A stretch of 64,000 bases of DNA, from the NCBI GenBank assembly GCA_002917075.1, contig NTMA01000012.1, positions 248,001-312,000 of the forward strand, given 5' to 3'. Below the pieces are notes generated by a model. It was not told where the DNA came from and did not search any database. It saw only the letters and a list, made by a program, of their open reading frames with translations. The stretch is from Hawksworthiomyces lignivorus. Its lineage: Eukaryota; Ascomycota; Sordariomycetes; Ophiostomatales; Ophiostomataceae. A program made the translations under genes and the position numbers. Shown piece after piece: positions 45,208 through 56,052 of the stretch (its first letter is position 1; every line of letters begins with the position of its first letter).

Positions 45208-46413
45208 ATGGGCTCTCCGCGCCCGCCCGGCCTGCCGCCGCTGTCCGCGGTGATGCCGCCGCTGCTGCTGGGCACGGCGACGTTCAACACGCAGTACGTG
45301 GACGACCCGGCCAGGATGCCGTACCGGGCGATTGTGCGGCGCGCGCTGGTGGACCTGGACGTGCGCGGCTTCGACACGTCGCCGTACTACGGCCCGTCGG
45401 AGACGCTGCTGGGCGAGGCGCTGGCGGCCGCTGAAGTGCCGCGCGCCCGCTACTTCCTCGAGACCAAGGCCGGCCGCGTCCACAGCAGCGGCTTCGACTA
45501 CCGCCCCGCCGCCGTGCAGGCGTCCGTGCGCCGCTCGCTGCAGCGCCTGCGCACCGACTACGTCGACCTCGTCTACACGCACGACTGCGAGTTCGTGTCC
45601 GCCGACGAGACCGTCGCCGCCGTCCGCGCCCTGCGCGCCCTGCGCAGCCGCGGCCTGCTGCGCTACGTCGGCATCTCGGGCTTCCCCGTCGACGTGCTCG
45701 CCGACCGCGCCGAGCGCGTCCTCGCCGCCACCGGCGAGCCCGTCGACGCCGTCCTCAGCTACGGCCACGGCACCGTCCAAAACTCCCGCCTGCTCGACGA
45801 CGCCCTGCTCGCCCGCTTCCGCCGCGCCGGCGTCGCCGTCGTCCTCAACGCCTCCCTACTCAACATGGGCCTGCTGACCGCCCGCGGCGTCGACAACGGG
45901 CCCCAGGTCGCCTGGCACCCCTCCCCGCCCGGCCTGCGCGCCGCCTGCGCCCGCGCCGCCGCCCTCGCCGCCCGCTCTGGCATCGACGCCATCGACGGCA
46001 TCGAGCGTCTCGCCCTACGCTACTCGCTTGACCTGTGGTCGCGCGCCGGTGCCGCCGCCGGCCTGGGCACGACTGCGACCGCTGCCGAGGATGGCCCCTC
46101 TGCTGCTCGCAAGGCTATCGGTGCGTCGGTCTTGGGTGTGACGTCTGTCGACGAACTGACGGAGACGGTGTTGGAGTGGTGGAGTGTGCTCGATGCGCTC
46201 GGCGTTCCGCACCCGTCGCTGGAAGGGGACGCGACTGCAGCTGGTAGCGGCATATCAAATAGAGCCGCCAGCTTGCGCCGAATGCAAGAAGTCAAGGCAT
46301 TTGTGCAGGAGAAGCTGTGGCCGGCGTTTGGCGAATGGAGAGACTACGCGTGGGCCAGCCCGCCAGAAGGCTGGGTCAACGAACTCAAGACCGAAGACAA
46401 GGCGCGATTATGA
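45208..46413 (+). CDS. ARA2: D-arabinose 1-dehydrogenase, aldo-keto reductase
   Basis: An intronless 401-residue frame; the ATG at 45208 begins MGSPRPPGLP, and the upstream in-frame part is low-complexity leader. It starts right after a CGCAG, so a leader intron is possible. The aldo-keto reductase tetrad is visible: Asp56 and Tyr61 (GFDTSPYYGPSE), Lys87 (FLETKAGR) and His125 (LVYTHDCEF). The barrel continues with YVGISGFPVDVL, LSYGHGTVQNSRLLDD and VLNASLLNMGLL; the NASLLNMGLL motif and the VQNSRL strand fit the Ara2 subgroup. Ara2 oxidises D-arabinose to D-arabinono-1,4-lactone with NAD+, leading to the ascorbate analogue erythroascorbate made by Alo1 in mitochondria. L-galactose or related sugars are alternative substrates. 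Confidence 0.85.
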   Translation: MGSPRPPGLPPLSAVMPPLLLGTATFNTQYVDDPARMPYRAIVRRALVDLDVRGFDTSPYYGPSETLLGEALAAAEVPRARYFLETKAGRVHSSGFDYRPAAVQASVRRSLQRLRTDYVDLVYTHDCEFVSADETVAAVRALRALRSRGLLRYVGISGFPVDVLADRAERVLAATGEPVDAVLSYGHGTVQNSRLLDDALLARFRRAGVAVVLNASLLNMGLLTARGVDNGPQVAWHPSPPGLRAACARAAALAARSGIDAIDGIERLALRYSLDLWSRAGAAAGLGTTATAAEDGPSAARKAIGASVLGVTSVDELTETVLEWWSVLDALGVPHPSLEGDATAAGSGISNRAASLRRMQEVKAFVQEKLWPAFGEWRDYAWASPPEGWVNELKTEDKARL

Positions 46414-47085
46414 TGCTGCTCGCGCAGCTTCTCGTTTAATCATTTTGTTTTTCATTTTGGCATATTAATTCTCACATCATACGGCGGTATTTTGAAGTTC
46501 TCGGGCTTTTCTTGTATTTTCTATAATTGCATTGCATTGAAACAATCTTCCTTCCAGATGTCCTGCCCTCGGTCCCATCCCCGTGTCCTCCCGATACCAC
46601 CATGTGCTTTAGTACACGATATCTACAGTGATCATGAGGCCTGATGAATGCTCTGTGGAATAGAAAATGTAATTCGAAATAGGCAAAAAAGGGGGAGAAA
46701 AAAATAAAAGGAGGGAAGAGAAATGAAGAAATGAGGAAAAAGAAAGAGATGCACTCCTCAACGCCTATATCTTTCAAGCCACCGATTGTAGAAAAAAAAC
46801 AAGACGAAATATAGGCCGTCCATTCGTCTCTTGCCACGTCAAATCACACCTGTGTATACACAAGCGACTTTTGCTTCAACTAGTACACAAAAGAAATTCA
46901 TGCTAAAGAAGGTTGTCCCTACGGGCAATCCATTCGAAGCACTGTCCTCTTTCTAGGAATTGGCTTGGTAAACAAGCTAGGGGGAAAAAAAAGATACGCA
47001 AAGAAAATATGAATGTAGAAAAGAGAGACAGGATAAGGGACACCGAATATGATATAGCCGCTTTGCATGGTTAGAGAGATCGAGC
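46414..47085. other. Convergent 3' intergenic spacer
   Basis: About 670 bp between the stop codons of the ARA2-like gene and SIP5. It is A/T-rich with poly-A tracts, presumed 3' UTRs. No gene. Confidence 0.5.
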
Positions 47086-50009
47086 TCATTCGAAGCTGTG
47101 GGTGGGAGCCGGTGTTCCAGGAGTGATCATGACTTCGGGAGGATGCTTGAAGTCGCCAATGTTCAGTGTCGCTACCGTTTGCTGCGCAGCATCGTCGCCA
47201 TGAGAGTCGCTAGAATCAAGAGAGGCTGCGTGTTCGACATGTTCGCCATGCGGTCCGGTGCCTTCGATATCCTTGGAGAGCGGAGAACCACTCAGGACAG
47301 CGCTAGTATCGACTGCACTGGCATCGGCCTCTGCCTCTGCCAGTTTTCCTGCTTCATCACGCTCGATGGCTGAAAGCCTTCGTCCGGCATGCTTGCCTTC
47401 CAGCTGCACACCGACGACCTCAGCCAGACTCCGGAAATTAAACATGGGCTCGGTGCTGGTGCTAGGATCACGATCGTCGGCATGGTCACCGTCGTCGCTT
47501 GCGGCACTGCGGCTTCCCAGGCTCAGACCACTAGCTCGAGGGTCTTGAAGGTGAAGCGCAGCGTTCGGATAACTCCCGGCGGTAGAATCAGGCAAAGAGG
47601 ACGAAACCGACGAAGCACTGCTCATTTGGCGCAGGTGAGACGGGCCCGCAGATGGCTGAGAGGTTGGGATGAGACGCGGAGCCGACGGTGCTGACAGAGA
47701 AGACTCGGGTTCGTTTCCGGTTTCTATGGTGGGGGTCGAGCCCCGGTCTACTGCCTTGCCCTTGCTGCTGCCAGCCTGTCCGCTTGCCGCCATGTCTGTC
47801 GCAGCGCCTGTTACCGCGATAGACGAGGCACCTGCACCAGCTGCAGCTGGAGCATCTCCGCTCACGGGGCTGGTATTGCCGCTTACATCGGCGCTGCCGT
47901 TCCCATCGCCGCCTGCGCCTAAACCTAAACCATTAGCTCCTCCGCCGCTGACGGCTTTGGCATTGGCAACGCTCGCCTCGACCCGGAGATTTGAGGCGGC
48001 GCTGTTGCCTCTTCTTCTGCTGTTGAAGCCAGAGAGACTCAGAGAGCTCGCAGTGGCCGAACTCTGGCCGCTGTCGGTGCCGACCGTGTACAAGCTGGAG
48101 CCGCCTCCTTGTGCCGAGCGCTGTTGCTTTGCAGCTGCTTTGGCTGCCTTGCGCTCCTCCTTCTCGCGGCGCTTGGCCTCTTTGCGCTGTTCCTTTTCTT
48201 CTTTCCGCCGGCGCTCTTCTTCGGTCGCGAGCGATTGGCGGAGGGCTTCCCTAAACATCAACTCCTCAAGGTCTTCCATACGCGTGCGCCGAGGGCCAGA
48301 CACAGTGGCGAAGCCACGACCAGAGCCCCCCTGCGGAGCGGGGTCTATGGCAGACGACCCATCCCCGCCGTCGCTGTTGTTGCCCTGGCTGGGACTTGCA
48401 TCGCCGTCAGTGGTGGTGTTGCGTCTGCTAAAGCGACTAACTCTAAACGGCCTTGTTTCTTGGCTTCCCATCAGAAAGGCGGCTGTGTGCAGAGCTGTGG
48501 CGGCCGCCGCTCGTCTTGCGATGTGGGCACGCTGAGAGGCCAACTTGGTGGACCAATCAGGTCGGACACGGTCTGTCGTGACGACATTGGGAGCATTCGC
48601 CGAGAGGGATTGCGTCCGCCGCCTTGACCCAGACGTGCCGGTGCCACCGCCGGATGCGTTCGGAGCCGTGAGCGATGTTGGTGATTGGGTAGAGTTGACA
48701 GAGCTGTTTGAAGACATGGCTGCACCCATACCGCCGAGACCGGAAGAAAATACGCTTGAAGAATAAACCAGACCGCGACGGAATGGTGGCGGATCGTAAG
48801 TCACGCCGAGCTCGGGCTGTTGACAGTAGGGGCAGCAAGCTGGCTCGGAAATAAGCTGACCGGCTTGCTCTTCTGGGTGCATGTCGGGATTGGGGTTGTC
48901 ATGGTTATCTCCGTGGCCTTCCGGGTAATGGGGGTCCGCACGCTTAATCTGGACGAAGCACTCGCTGCAGATAGCTTGGCCGCAGCACCGGGTGTGGTTC
49001 AGGTATGGGGGATACGAGAGAAAGCAAATAGGGCATTCGTCGGCATCCTTGTACAAAAATACCTCAAGCGGCTGTCCATTTACAAATGGATCATGGGGAA
49101 GTTGGATCTCACGAGGGACAATGTCAGTCGAAGATCCGTTTCGTGAGGAAACGCTGAGTGCAGCAGCGAGGGCCTTGGCGCGAGGCTTAAAGGGAGAGCT
49201 GGTTCCGCGAGGGGGGGTTGGCGCTGTCGGCGATGGTAGAGCGGCGGGAGAGGTGGTACCGGCGAGCGACCCAGCAGGGGCGTGACCGGATGCAGGGCTG
49301 GTCGACAGAGAAGTGCCGGCGGGACCGGCGGATCCGCCGGCTCTGTCAATATGAGGCACAGATAAAGTACTGCCGGATGGGTGTTTCGGTGGCGACTCTG
49401 CAGACGACGTAGGCGGTCTAGAGAAAAAGCCATCTGGGGGCGGCTGGTCGGGAGGGGGGACTTCGAGACCGCGAGCGGCGCAAGTGAGTTGATATTCAGT
49501 CCAGGTGGTGGAACAGTCCTGCAGACCTCTCCAGAATGGGGCAAGGCGTCTCTCGATCTTGGGAAAGTAGCAGTTAGCAAGCCAAAGTGCGCCAAGGCCT
49601 CCTCTCGCCTGCTCTCGCCTCTTCTCTCCTTCTCACTTACCTGCAGCTGGCGGACAATCGACTTGTTAAAGTCCTCTGGCCCTACGTAAGTGCCCAAGGT
49701 CACCAAGAACCCTCCATCGACATTCTCCTCCTTCATACTGCGCTCCCTCTCAGCAAGCCTCGCCTGCCTCTCACGTTCGAGTCGCCTGGCCTCACGCTCT
49801 TGCCTTGTTTCGCGGCGATCTGTGGGTTGTGAGCCGCTGCCTCCGACCTGGCTGCCGGAGATGCCGAGGAGTCCGCTAAGTTCGGTCCGGTTACTGCGGC
49901 CGCGTGGTCGGGTTCCAGCATGTTGGCCGGCGTGTGCGCCAGATGCAGATTGGCCATACTCAGACGGATGCTGCGGCTGGCGCGCCTCCTTTGTATTGCT
50001 ATTACCCAT
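47086..50009 (-). CDS. SIP5: Sip5-like RING-type protein
   Basis: Two exons on the minus strand, 50009-49641 and 49557-47086, give 946 residues; the intron is GTAAGT...CAAG, in phase. The protein begins MGNSNTK, which fits an N-myristoylation signal (Gly2, Thr6, Lys7). A charged helix rich in Arg and Glu (RRETRQEREARRLERERQAR) follows, then VTLGTYVGPEDFNKSIVRQLQ, a segment conserved in Sip5. The Cys region is CPICF (298-302), RCCGQAICSECF (313-324) and CCPYCQQ (near 362), a RING-like zinc site. The remainder is Ser/Gly/Ala-rich with a second charged helix (REALRQSLATEEERRRKEEKE), in keeping with disordered regulatory tails. Yeast Sip5 binds the Snf1 kinase and the Reg1/Glc7 phosphatase; a ligase activity has not been shown and is only suggested by the fold. 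Confidence 0.88.
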
Positions 50010-53000
50010 GGCACGCGATTGTTCTGAGCGCCTGTCCGCTTCGCGGAGTCGGACGGCGACGAGGGCTTTTTTTTTCTTTTTTGTAGAAGTCGAAGAGGGG
50101 GGAGTGATTTTGGGGGAGAGAAAAAGCGGCTCTTCCGAATTGTCGTAGTCGTATTTGTCTTTTCCAATATCCCAGTTTCCCCTCTTTTTTTTTTCGGTAG
50201 CCGCGGAAGCTTTGCGACGGGGGCGGGGGAGCGAAGAAGAGAATTAGGAAGAGAGAGAAAAGCGAGGAGGAGGTAGAGTGGAAAAGGACAGAAGAAGGGT
50301 GGTGGTGCAAAAATGAATAAAGAAATGCACAAGGAAAATGTGTTACGGAAACGGTATGTGGACCGAGTGCCTCAACGGTATCGTCGGATAGAAAGGAATG
50401 ACGACGACACTTGCAGGATGCTGACAGGCAATTGCTGCCCGGGGTCAATGTGCTCTACACGCCAATCTCCGTCTGCCAGCAAGGAACAACTCTCTCTCGG
50501 CGAACGGCCTTGTCACATGAGGATCATGCGATAAGGAGAGAGGACCAAGAGAACCAAGAGAAGCCAAAGGCGCATCCGGGGGCAAAATGTGCGAGATGGA
50601 AGTCGTGAAATGGGAAACGAAGACAAGAAAATTGGGAATGGTGGTTGTTATTTTTGTTGTCGTCGTTGCTGTTGTTGCTCTCTGTCTCTGCTGCTTCGAT
50701 CCAGTGCAGTAGAGTTGCATGAGACAAAAACTGGGCAGTGACAAGAGGGAACCTATTGCTCGTGGTACTTTCGTAGCAGAATTGCACGGGCAGTAGAACA
50801 GTATAATGCTCGCAGACTGACGTTATACTCGCACGTAGCTGAATCTAAATTAGTTTTCAGCGCTGTTTGTTCGTGCCAGGGATGAACGGGAAGGCAAAGT
50901 CTGGGGGAGGGGAAGAAGGGGACCCAGAGAGATTGATGGGATCCTGCTAGCCAAGATCGCGCTGGATAAAGGATAACGAGGCCAACAGGGCAGGGTGCAG
51001 GATAAGAAGTACAGAGAGAGATTGGAGGGAGATATTGCAGGCCAGGTATTGCAGGCTAGGCCACGCCGAGAGAGTGGGATCGTACTAACCTGTAAAGCAC
51101 AAGGGCGCTACAATTTACAGCACAAACTCACCGCCGTCGTGACCAACGCCAACGGATGTGCATGTAGGAGCTGGAGAGTGGATATGTTTTGAGGTGGTGA
51201 ATTTCAGGTTTCCCAAAGCTCGTTTTCTTCTGCAGCCTGCTTTTTGTTCGATCCTGCCTGTTCCTGGATGGGATATCTAGCCTTTGTCCAAACGGACGAA
51301 TAAAGGGCTTGTGCGATAGAAAGCGTGCGATAAATCAAAATTCGATTAAAAAAAAAAAAAGGAAAGAAAAAAAGAAAACGGCAGGGAGAGATTAAAAATG
51401 CCAGATCAAGAAATGGTAGGAGAAAGGGACAAGAGCTTCTCGGAAGACCAAATTGAGAAAAAGATGGATCTTATGATGTCTTATGATATTGAGGGGACCG
51501 GGACGTCAGGATAAGGCGGGATGTCAGGGTGCGAATGACGAGTGCGAAGAAAAGAAGCCGGAAGGCGAAAAGATACTTGGGGAACAGAATGAATAGAGCG
51601 CGGAGTGGTCGTACAGTCAAAATAAAAAATATAAAAAATATAGTATGAGATTGACGAGAGATTCAAGGCAAGCCGAGCATAGGACGGACAAAACGCGGGC
51701 AGTGTGATGGAGATCACCCGTCATTCGCTTTGTTGGATGCCCGTAGCTGCTCGCTCGGTAGCGCTGCTGGGCGTGGCGACCACCGCTCCTGTTATACGCT
51801 CAAGACAGCGAGAGCGAAAGTGTTTTGCCCCGGCGGAGCCGTTGGTTGGTACTGGCAGTGCGGCAGACAGCTAGTGACTCCAAGGGAACAATATCAGTGA
51901 GACTTGCTCTCTGCTGTTGTGGCGAACAAGAGACTGCAGTGGAGAAAGTGAGAAAATGAAAAAGAAACACAAGAGACGGGCGAGAGAGGAGGGGGCAGAG
52001 ACAGAGAGACAGAGAGACAGAGATAGAGACACGGAATAGAGCTGGAAGATGAGCTGTCTAATTAAAACAGCCAGATGACATGTGGTGACAGCATACGTCG
52101 TCGTGTGGTGATAGGTACAGACTAACAGGCTACATATTACGAGTGCATTGTATTAAGCCACTATTAGGCCTACTCCTGGAACTCACCCTTCCCATTGATA
52201 ACTGAACCGAAAGGGTAAGCACTTGTCTCCCGTCATGCATTTGTTCTTTCCCATATCCAGCGGAGAATTACGCATATACGGGATGTGTGGCTTGCCAGAA
52301 CAGCAAGAGACAGCAGAGCATGCAGGCACTAGAGTGTTCCTTCCTATACAAGAAGCACTAAAAGGCCAATGAGGTCTAGAATCGTCTCATTTCGTCTCAC
52401 GCGAGACCGACAGCAAGCGTCCGGTCAGTGTTCCAGGCAGGTCTCGGCTCAGCGTCTAAATCATGCCCAACGCAGAGTGGTCCAATGCAGGAACCGCCTG
52501 CGGCTGCCATCGCCATAGACCACAATTTCCGCCCAGTCTCTTTAGTCGAGCCGGTCTCTCTACTCTGTAGTCTCTCTAGTCTCTCCAGTCTCTCCAGCAG
52601 CCTTCGGCGTACTGTCTTGCACTGTGGAAGACGGTGTTGTCCAGATACCTTCCCAAAATAGCTCAAACAAAGGACCCCGCTGTTCTTACTAACAGCGACT
52701 GTGCTCTAACTATCGTATGTATATAAGCTACGTATTCGTACTCTACAGTGGGTTCCAAAGACGGGCACCAAAAGAAAAAGAAATAGCACATACGGCCAAG
52801 TTCGGCGCTATTTCGCCTTTCTGCGGTTGGTTTGCGGTGCTTCTGCGATAATTTGCTTACTCCGTGCTCTGGTGCCTCCACTGCCTCTTCTTTGCCTCCC
52901 CCCCTTTTTGTCTCCCTGTCCAGTCAGCTAGCGCATTTCGAGGAAAGTCTCGCTGGGCGAGTATACGCGTCTCTGAAGCTAGAGAGAGCGCCGTTGGCGT

Positions 53001-54026
53001 TTGATTGTTTGTGGTAGGGAGGAGACGAAGAGGCCCGCGGCCGAGAACGCTTCCCGCCGTATTCGTACTTGACTCATCGTGAAGCCTCCTCTCCTCAATC
53101 GAGCCGTCGAGACATGTGCTCGGCTCGCATCTCTCGACTATGCGACCTGGCTTGTGCATTTTCGAGCCCTTGTTGAGTGCTCGGGGTGTGTCAGATCAGA
53201 TCTATCACTTGGGAGATTGCGCAATGGTTGGGCTGCTCAGTCACCAGCCGTCCCAGCTTGGACGTCCTTATCGCAAAAGCCGTCAGCTGGCCCCCCATGC
53301 TACAGCAGACGAGAGATAACAGTTGGCGGTGTGACACAAAAGAGAGATATTTTTGTTCTTAAAGACGACCCTCCCATGTCCAAAAACAGCTAAGAATCGT
53401 AGGTTTGTCGAAAAGGATCAAGCCAGATTAAGGTCAATAAAAGAACGCAAGACAGCGCAGGACAACACAAGACAGCACAAGTGGAACAGAGAGGCAGACC
53501 AGAAACACAGGCAGCTCCATCAGTACGACTCTGCAGCCGCGCCTGACCTGAAAGCTGAATTGAGACGAGAATCGACCGGGTCGCTTTTGTGAATTCGACT
53601 TGGTGGTCATGCCATTGTGATCATTGGGCGTGAGTGAAAGGAAAGCCTGGCGTTCTCTATCAAAGCTAAAATGAATATTGGTATGATATTGTCGGCCTGC
53701 TCCGAAGAATCAATAAAAGACAAGAATAAATAAAGGCTATAGCAATTTGCGGCAAGAGAAAGAAAGACGGGTATTTGATATCATGTCTCGTATGCATGCC
53801 TATTGCGCCGTCATACTAAGCAATCTTTATTTTGATGCGAAAAGCTATCTCGATCCTGCTCGGATTCCAACATTTCGCCTTCATAATGTAAGAAACAAAA
53901 CTCAAGGAGGTATCACCAACACCAAGGCGCCGCCGCTTGCTTTGCTCTGCTCATGCAGCTTCTACTATCTCTTGTGGTGCTTTTCAATCTCTGTAGCCCT
54001 CGCTCGTCAGCAGGTTGGCTGATTGA
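50010..54026. other. 4-kb region without a recognised gene
   Basis: The longest gene-free stretch here, between the SIP5 start and the transporter stop codon. I looked at frames on both strands; none exceeds about 105 codons, and none has a recognisable family motif or a convincing splice-joined extension. There are A-runs (51348-51362), a purine-rich GACAGAGA repeat near 51996-52032 and a CTCTCTAGT-like near-repeat at 52556-52600. It could hold a long SIP5 leader, a noncoding RNA, or decayed sequence. Confidence 0.45.
51996..52032. repeat. Purine-rich GACAGAGA tandem repeat
   Basis: Three to four imperfect copies of an 8-bp GACAGAGA unit inside a purine-rich tract (51985-52040). Simple-sequence expansion is the likely origin. 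Confidence 0.7.
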
Positions 54027-56052
54027 CTAGACAATTTTCGACCCTTCCTGTTCAGCGACGATCTCGCCGCTGCCGTCGGCCCCTTGTTCGCGTGAAACAA
54101 CCGGCAGGCCTTCGATCCGGCCGAAAAGGGCGTCCATCTCCTCGAGGGCAAGGTTCTTCGTCTCAGGATAGAAGAACCAGATAATCTGGAGCAGTCAGCA
54201 AAAATAAAATTCCTTCGCTTTCTTCGTCTCGCATTTTGCATGAGACTACCTACCGGCACGCAGACGATGTTGATAGCCATGAAAAAGAAGTAAACGCGCG
54301 AGCCGATGTTGGCAATGCCGACGGGCCAAACCTGCGCCACGACAATCGAGCCGATGGCGCCGGCCGAGGCAGAGAAGTTGAGGCCGCGCGCGCGGAGAGA
54401 CGTGGGGAAGATCTAGATGAGCAGTGGTCAGTCTCCAGACAGTAGCCCGTAAGACAACTCGCCGCCCAGGAGCCGTAACTCACCTCCGAACCGTAGACCC
54501 ATGAGGCTGGACCGAATCCCATGCTGTAGCCCAGGGAGTAGATGAAGATGAACACGATGCACGTGTAGTCCGACGCCCGGTTGATGTTTTTCGGGTATAC
54601 CAGAGGAAGCACGCCGTTGATCTATAGAACAGAGAATTAGATACCAGGCCATTAGAGTAAGAACCTTCCTCAGAAAAGGCCAGAAAATATTTAAAAAAAA
54701 AAAAAAAAAATTGTTGCGTACCAGCATCGCCAGCGACATGACGGCGGCGCCGGCCGTCAGCGTGAGGCGGCGGCCGACCTTATCGATGATGAGCATCTCG
54801 AGGACGGTGCAGCCGATCTTGAGCGTGCTCTCGATGCCGCCGGCCAGCAGGGACAGGCGGGTGCCCAGGCCCAGCGCCTTGAAGAGCGTCGGTAGGTAGT
54901 ACTTCATGGCGGTGGAGCCGCACATCTGCGCCATGAACTGCAGCAGCGAGGCGCGCCACAGCCGGCTGCGCAGCGACCGGTCGCGGAACAGCGACGTCCA
55001 CGTGAGGCCCGACGCCCGGAACTCGGCCACCTCGGTGCAGATCTCCTCGAACTCCCGGGCGATCGCGTCGTCCGAGGCTAGGCCCTCGCGGAGGTGGTAC
55101 AGCGACGCGTGGCCGCGGTCGAGCTGCCCGTGTTCGACGAGCCAGCGGGGCCTGTAGGGGGGATTCATTGTCAGCTTGGAAGAAAATGGATTAATCTGCA
55201 GGGAGGAAGCTCACGTCTCGGGCATGAACGGCAGACCCAGCATGAAGATGGTGGCCGGGACGAACTCCACAGCAATGGAGACGCGCCAGCCGACGTAGTT
55301 GCCCCAGGGCGTGTCCCAGAACGTCATGCCATAGCCAACCCTGCAGGAGAAGAAATTAGCATTTTACACGAGAGTCCAAAAAAAAAAGCTTCCTTTAGGG
55401 ACGAAGGCGGGTTGACTGCTCACCAAAATCCTATCGCCAGACCAGCCACAAACCCAATGTGGTTCATGACCACAAACCGGCCGCGCTGCGCCGCCGGAGC
55501 AATTTCACTACAAGAACTAGTCAGCCATTGAATGTGCCAATGGTTTCGAATACAGTCCAAAAAAATTATCCTACCTCTGGTATAGGGGCACACCCGAGCT
55601 GACAATCGCAACACCAACGCCTCCGATGATGCGGCCCGCGATCATCATGGCGTAGGCCCCACCGCCCGTGGCGCCGGCCTGCAGCGCGGAGCCAAAGCAC
55701 GAGATGAAGGTGCCGAGAAGCACGCCATAGCGGCGGCCCAGGTAGTCGGTGGCGGCACGGGAGATGAAGATGTACGACAGCCAAGTGCCGAGGTAATAGA
55801 TAGCAGTGATCACGCCCTTGTGAGCAGCGTCCGGGTGGAGCTGCTTCACGAAACCGGGATGGACAAGCACAGACGAGATGATGCCGACATTGTATCTGGG
55901 CAGGGGTTGAGTGTAAGCGGTGGTGGGAATACGAGCGAATGTAGAGAATTTTTTCAATGGAGAACCTACCCCCAGACAAATGACCCTATAGCGAAGAAGA
56001 GGCTGTAGAGATGTAGGCGAATAAACGCCTTGGAAAATAGCGGCTTCGACAT
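54027..56052 (-). CDS. MFS sugar transporter, eight exons
   Basis: Minus-strand exons 56052-55970, 55895-55575, 55507-55424, 55340-55215, 55151-54722, 54621-54484, 54412-54254 and 54185-54027 join in phase to 499 residues. It is a 12-span member of the sugar-porter family: FAIGSFVWGYNVGIISSVL (TM1), DYLGRRYGVLLG (loop 2-3), EIAPAAQRGR, PETPRWLVEHGQLDRG (after TM6), DKVGRRLTLTAG (loop 8-9) and the C-terminal PETKNLALEEMDALFGR. These are the classical sugar-transporter signatures. Such proteins are plasma-membrane proton symporters or facilitators for hexoses, pentoses, disaccharides or quinate; the specificity cannot be read. The first span is short on the N side, with only about 18 residues before it. 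It lies 3.2 kb downstream of the GH67 gene, on the same strand. Confidence 0.88.

Noticed and set aside
40088..46413. AA8-AA12 and ARA2-like genes as a shared sugar-oxidation cluster
   Set aside because: One product is secreted, the other intracellular, and 2.8 kb of DNA separates them; the shared theme alone is too weak.
53079..53393. A 104-codon plus-strand frame, and a tRNA-like GCGCAATGGTTGG stretch within it
   Set aside because: The frame has no family resemblance; I could not fold an acceptor stem or find a TTCRA T-loop to support a tRNA.
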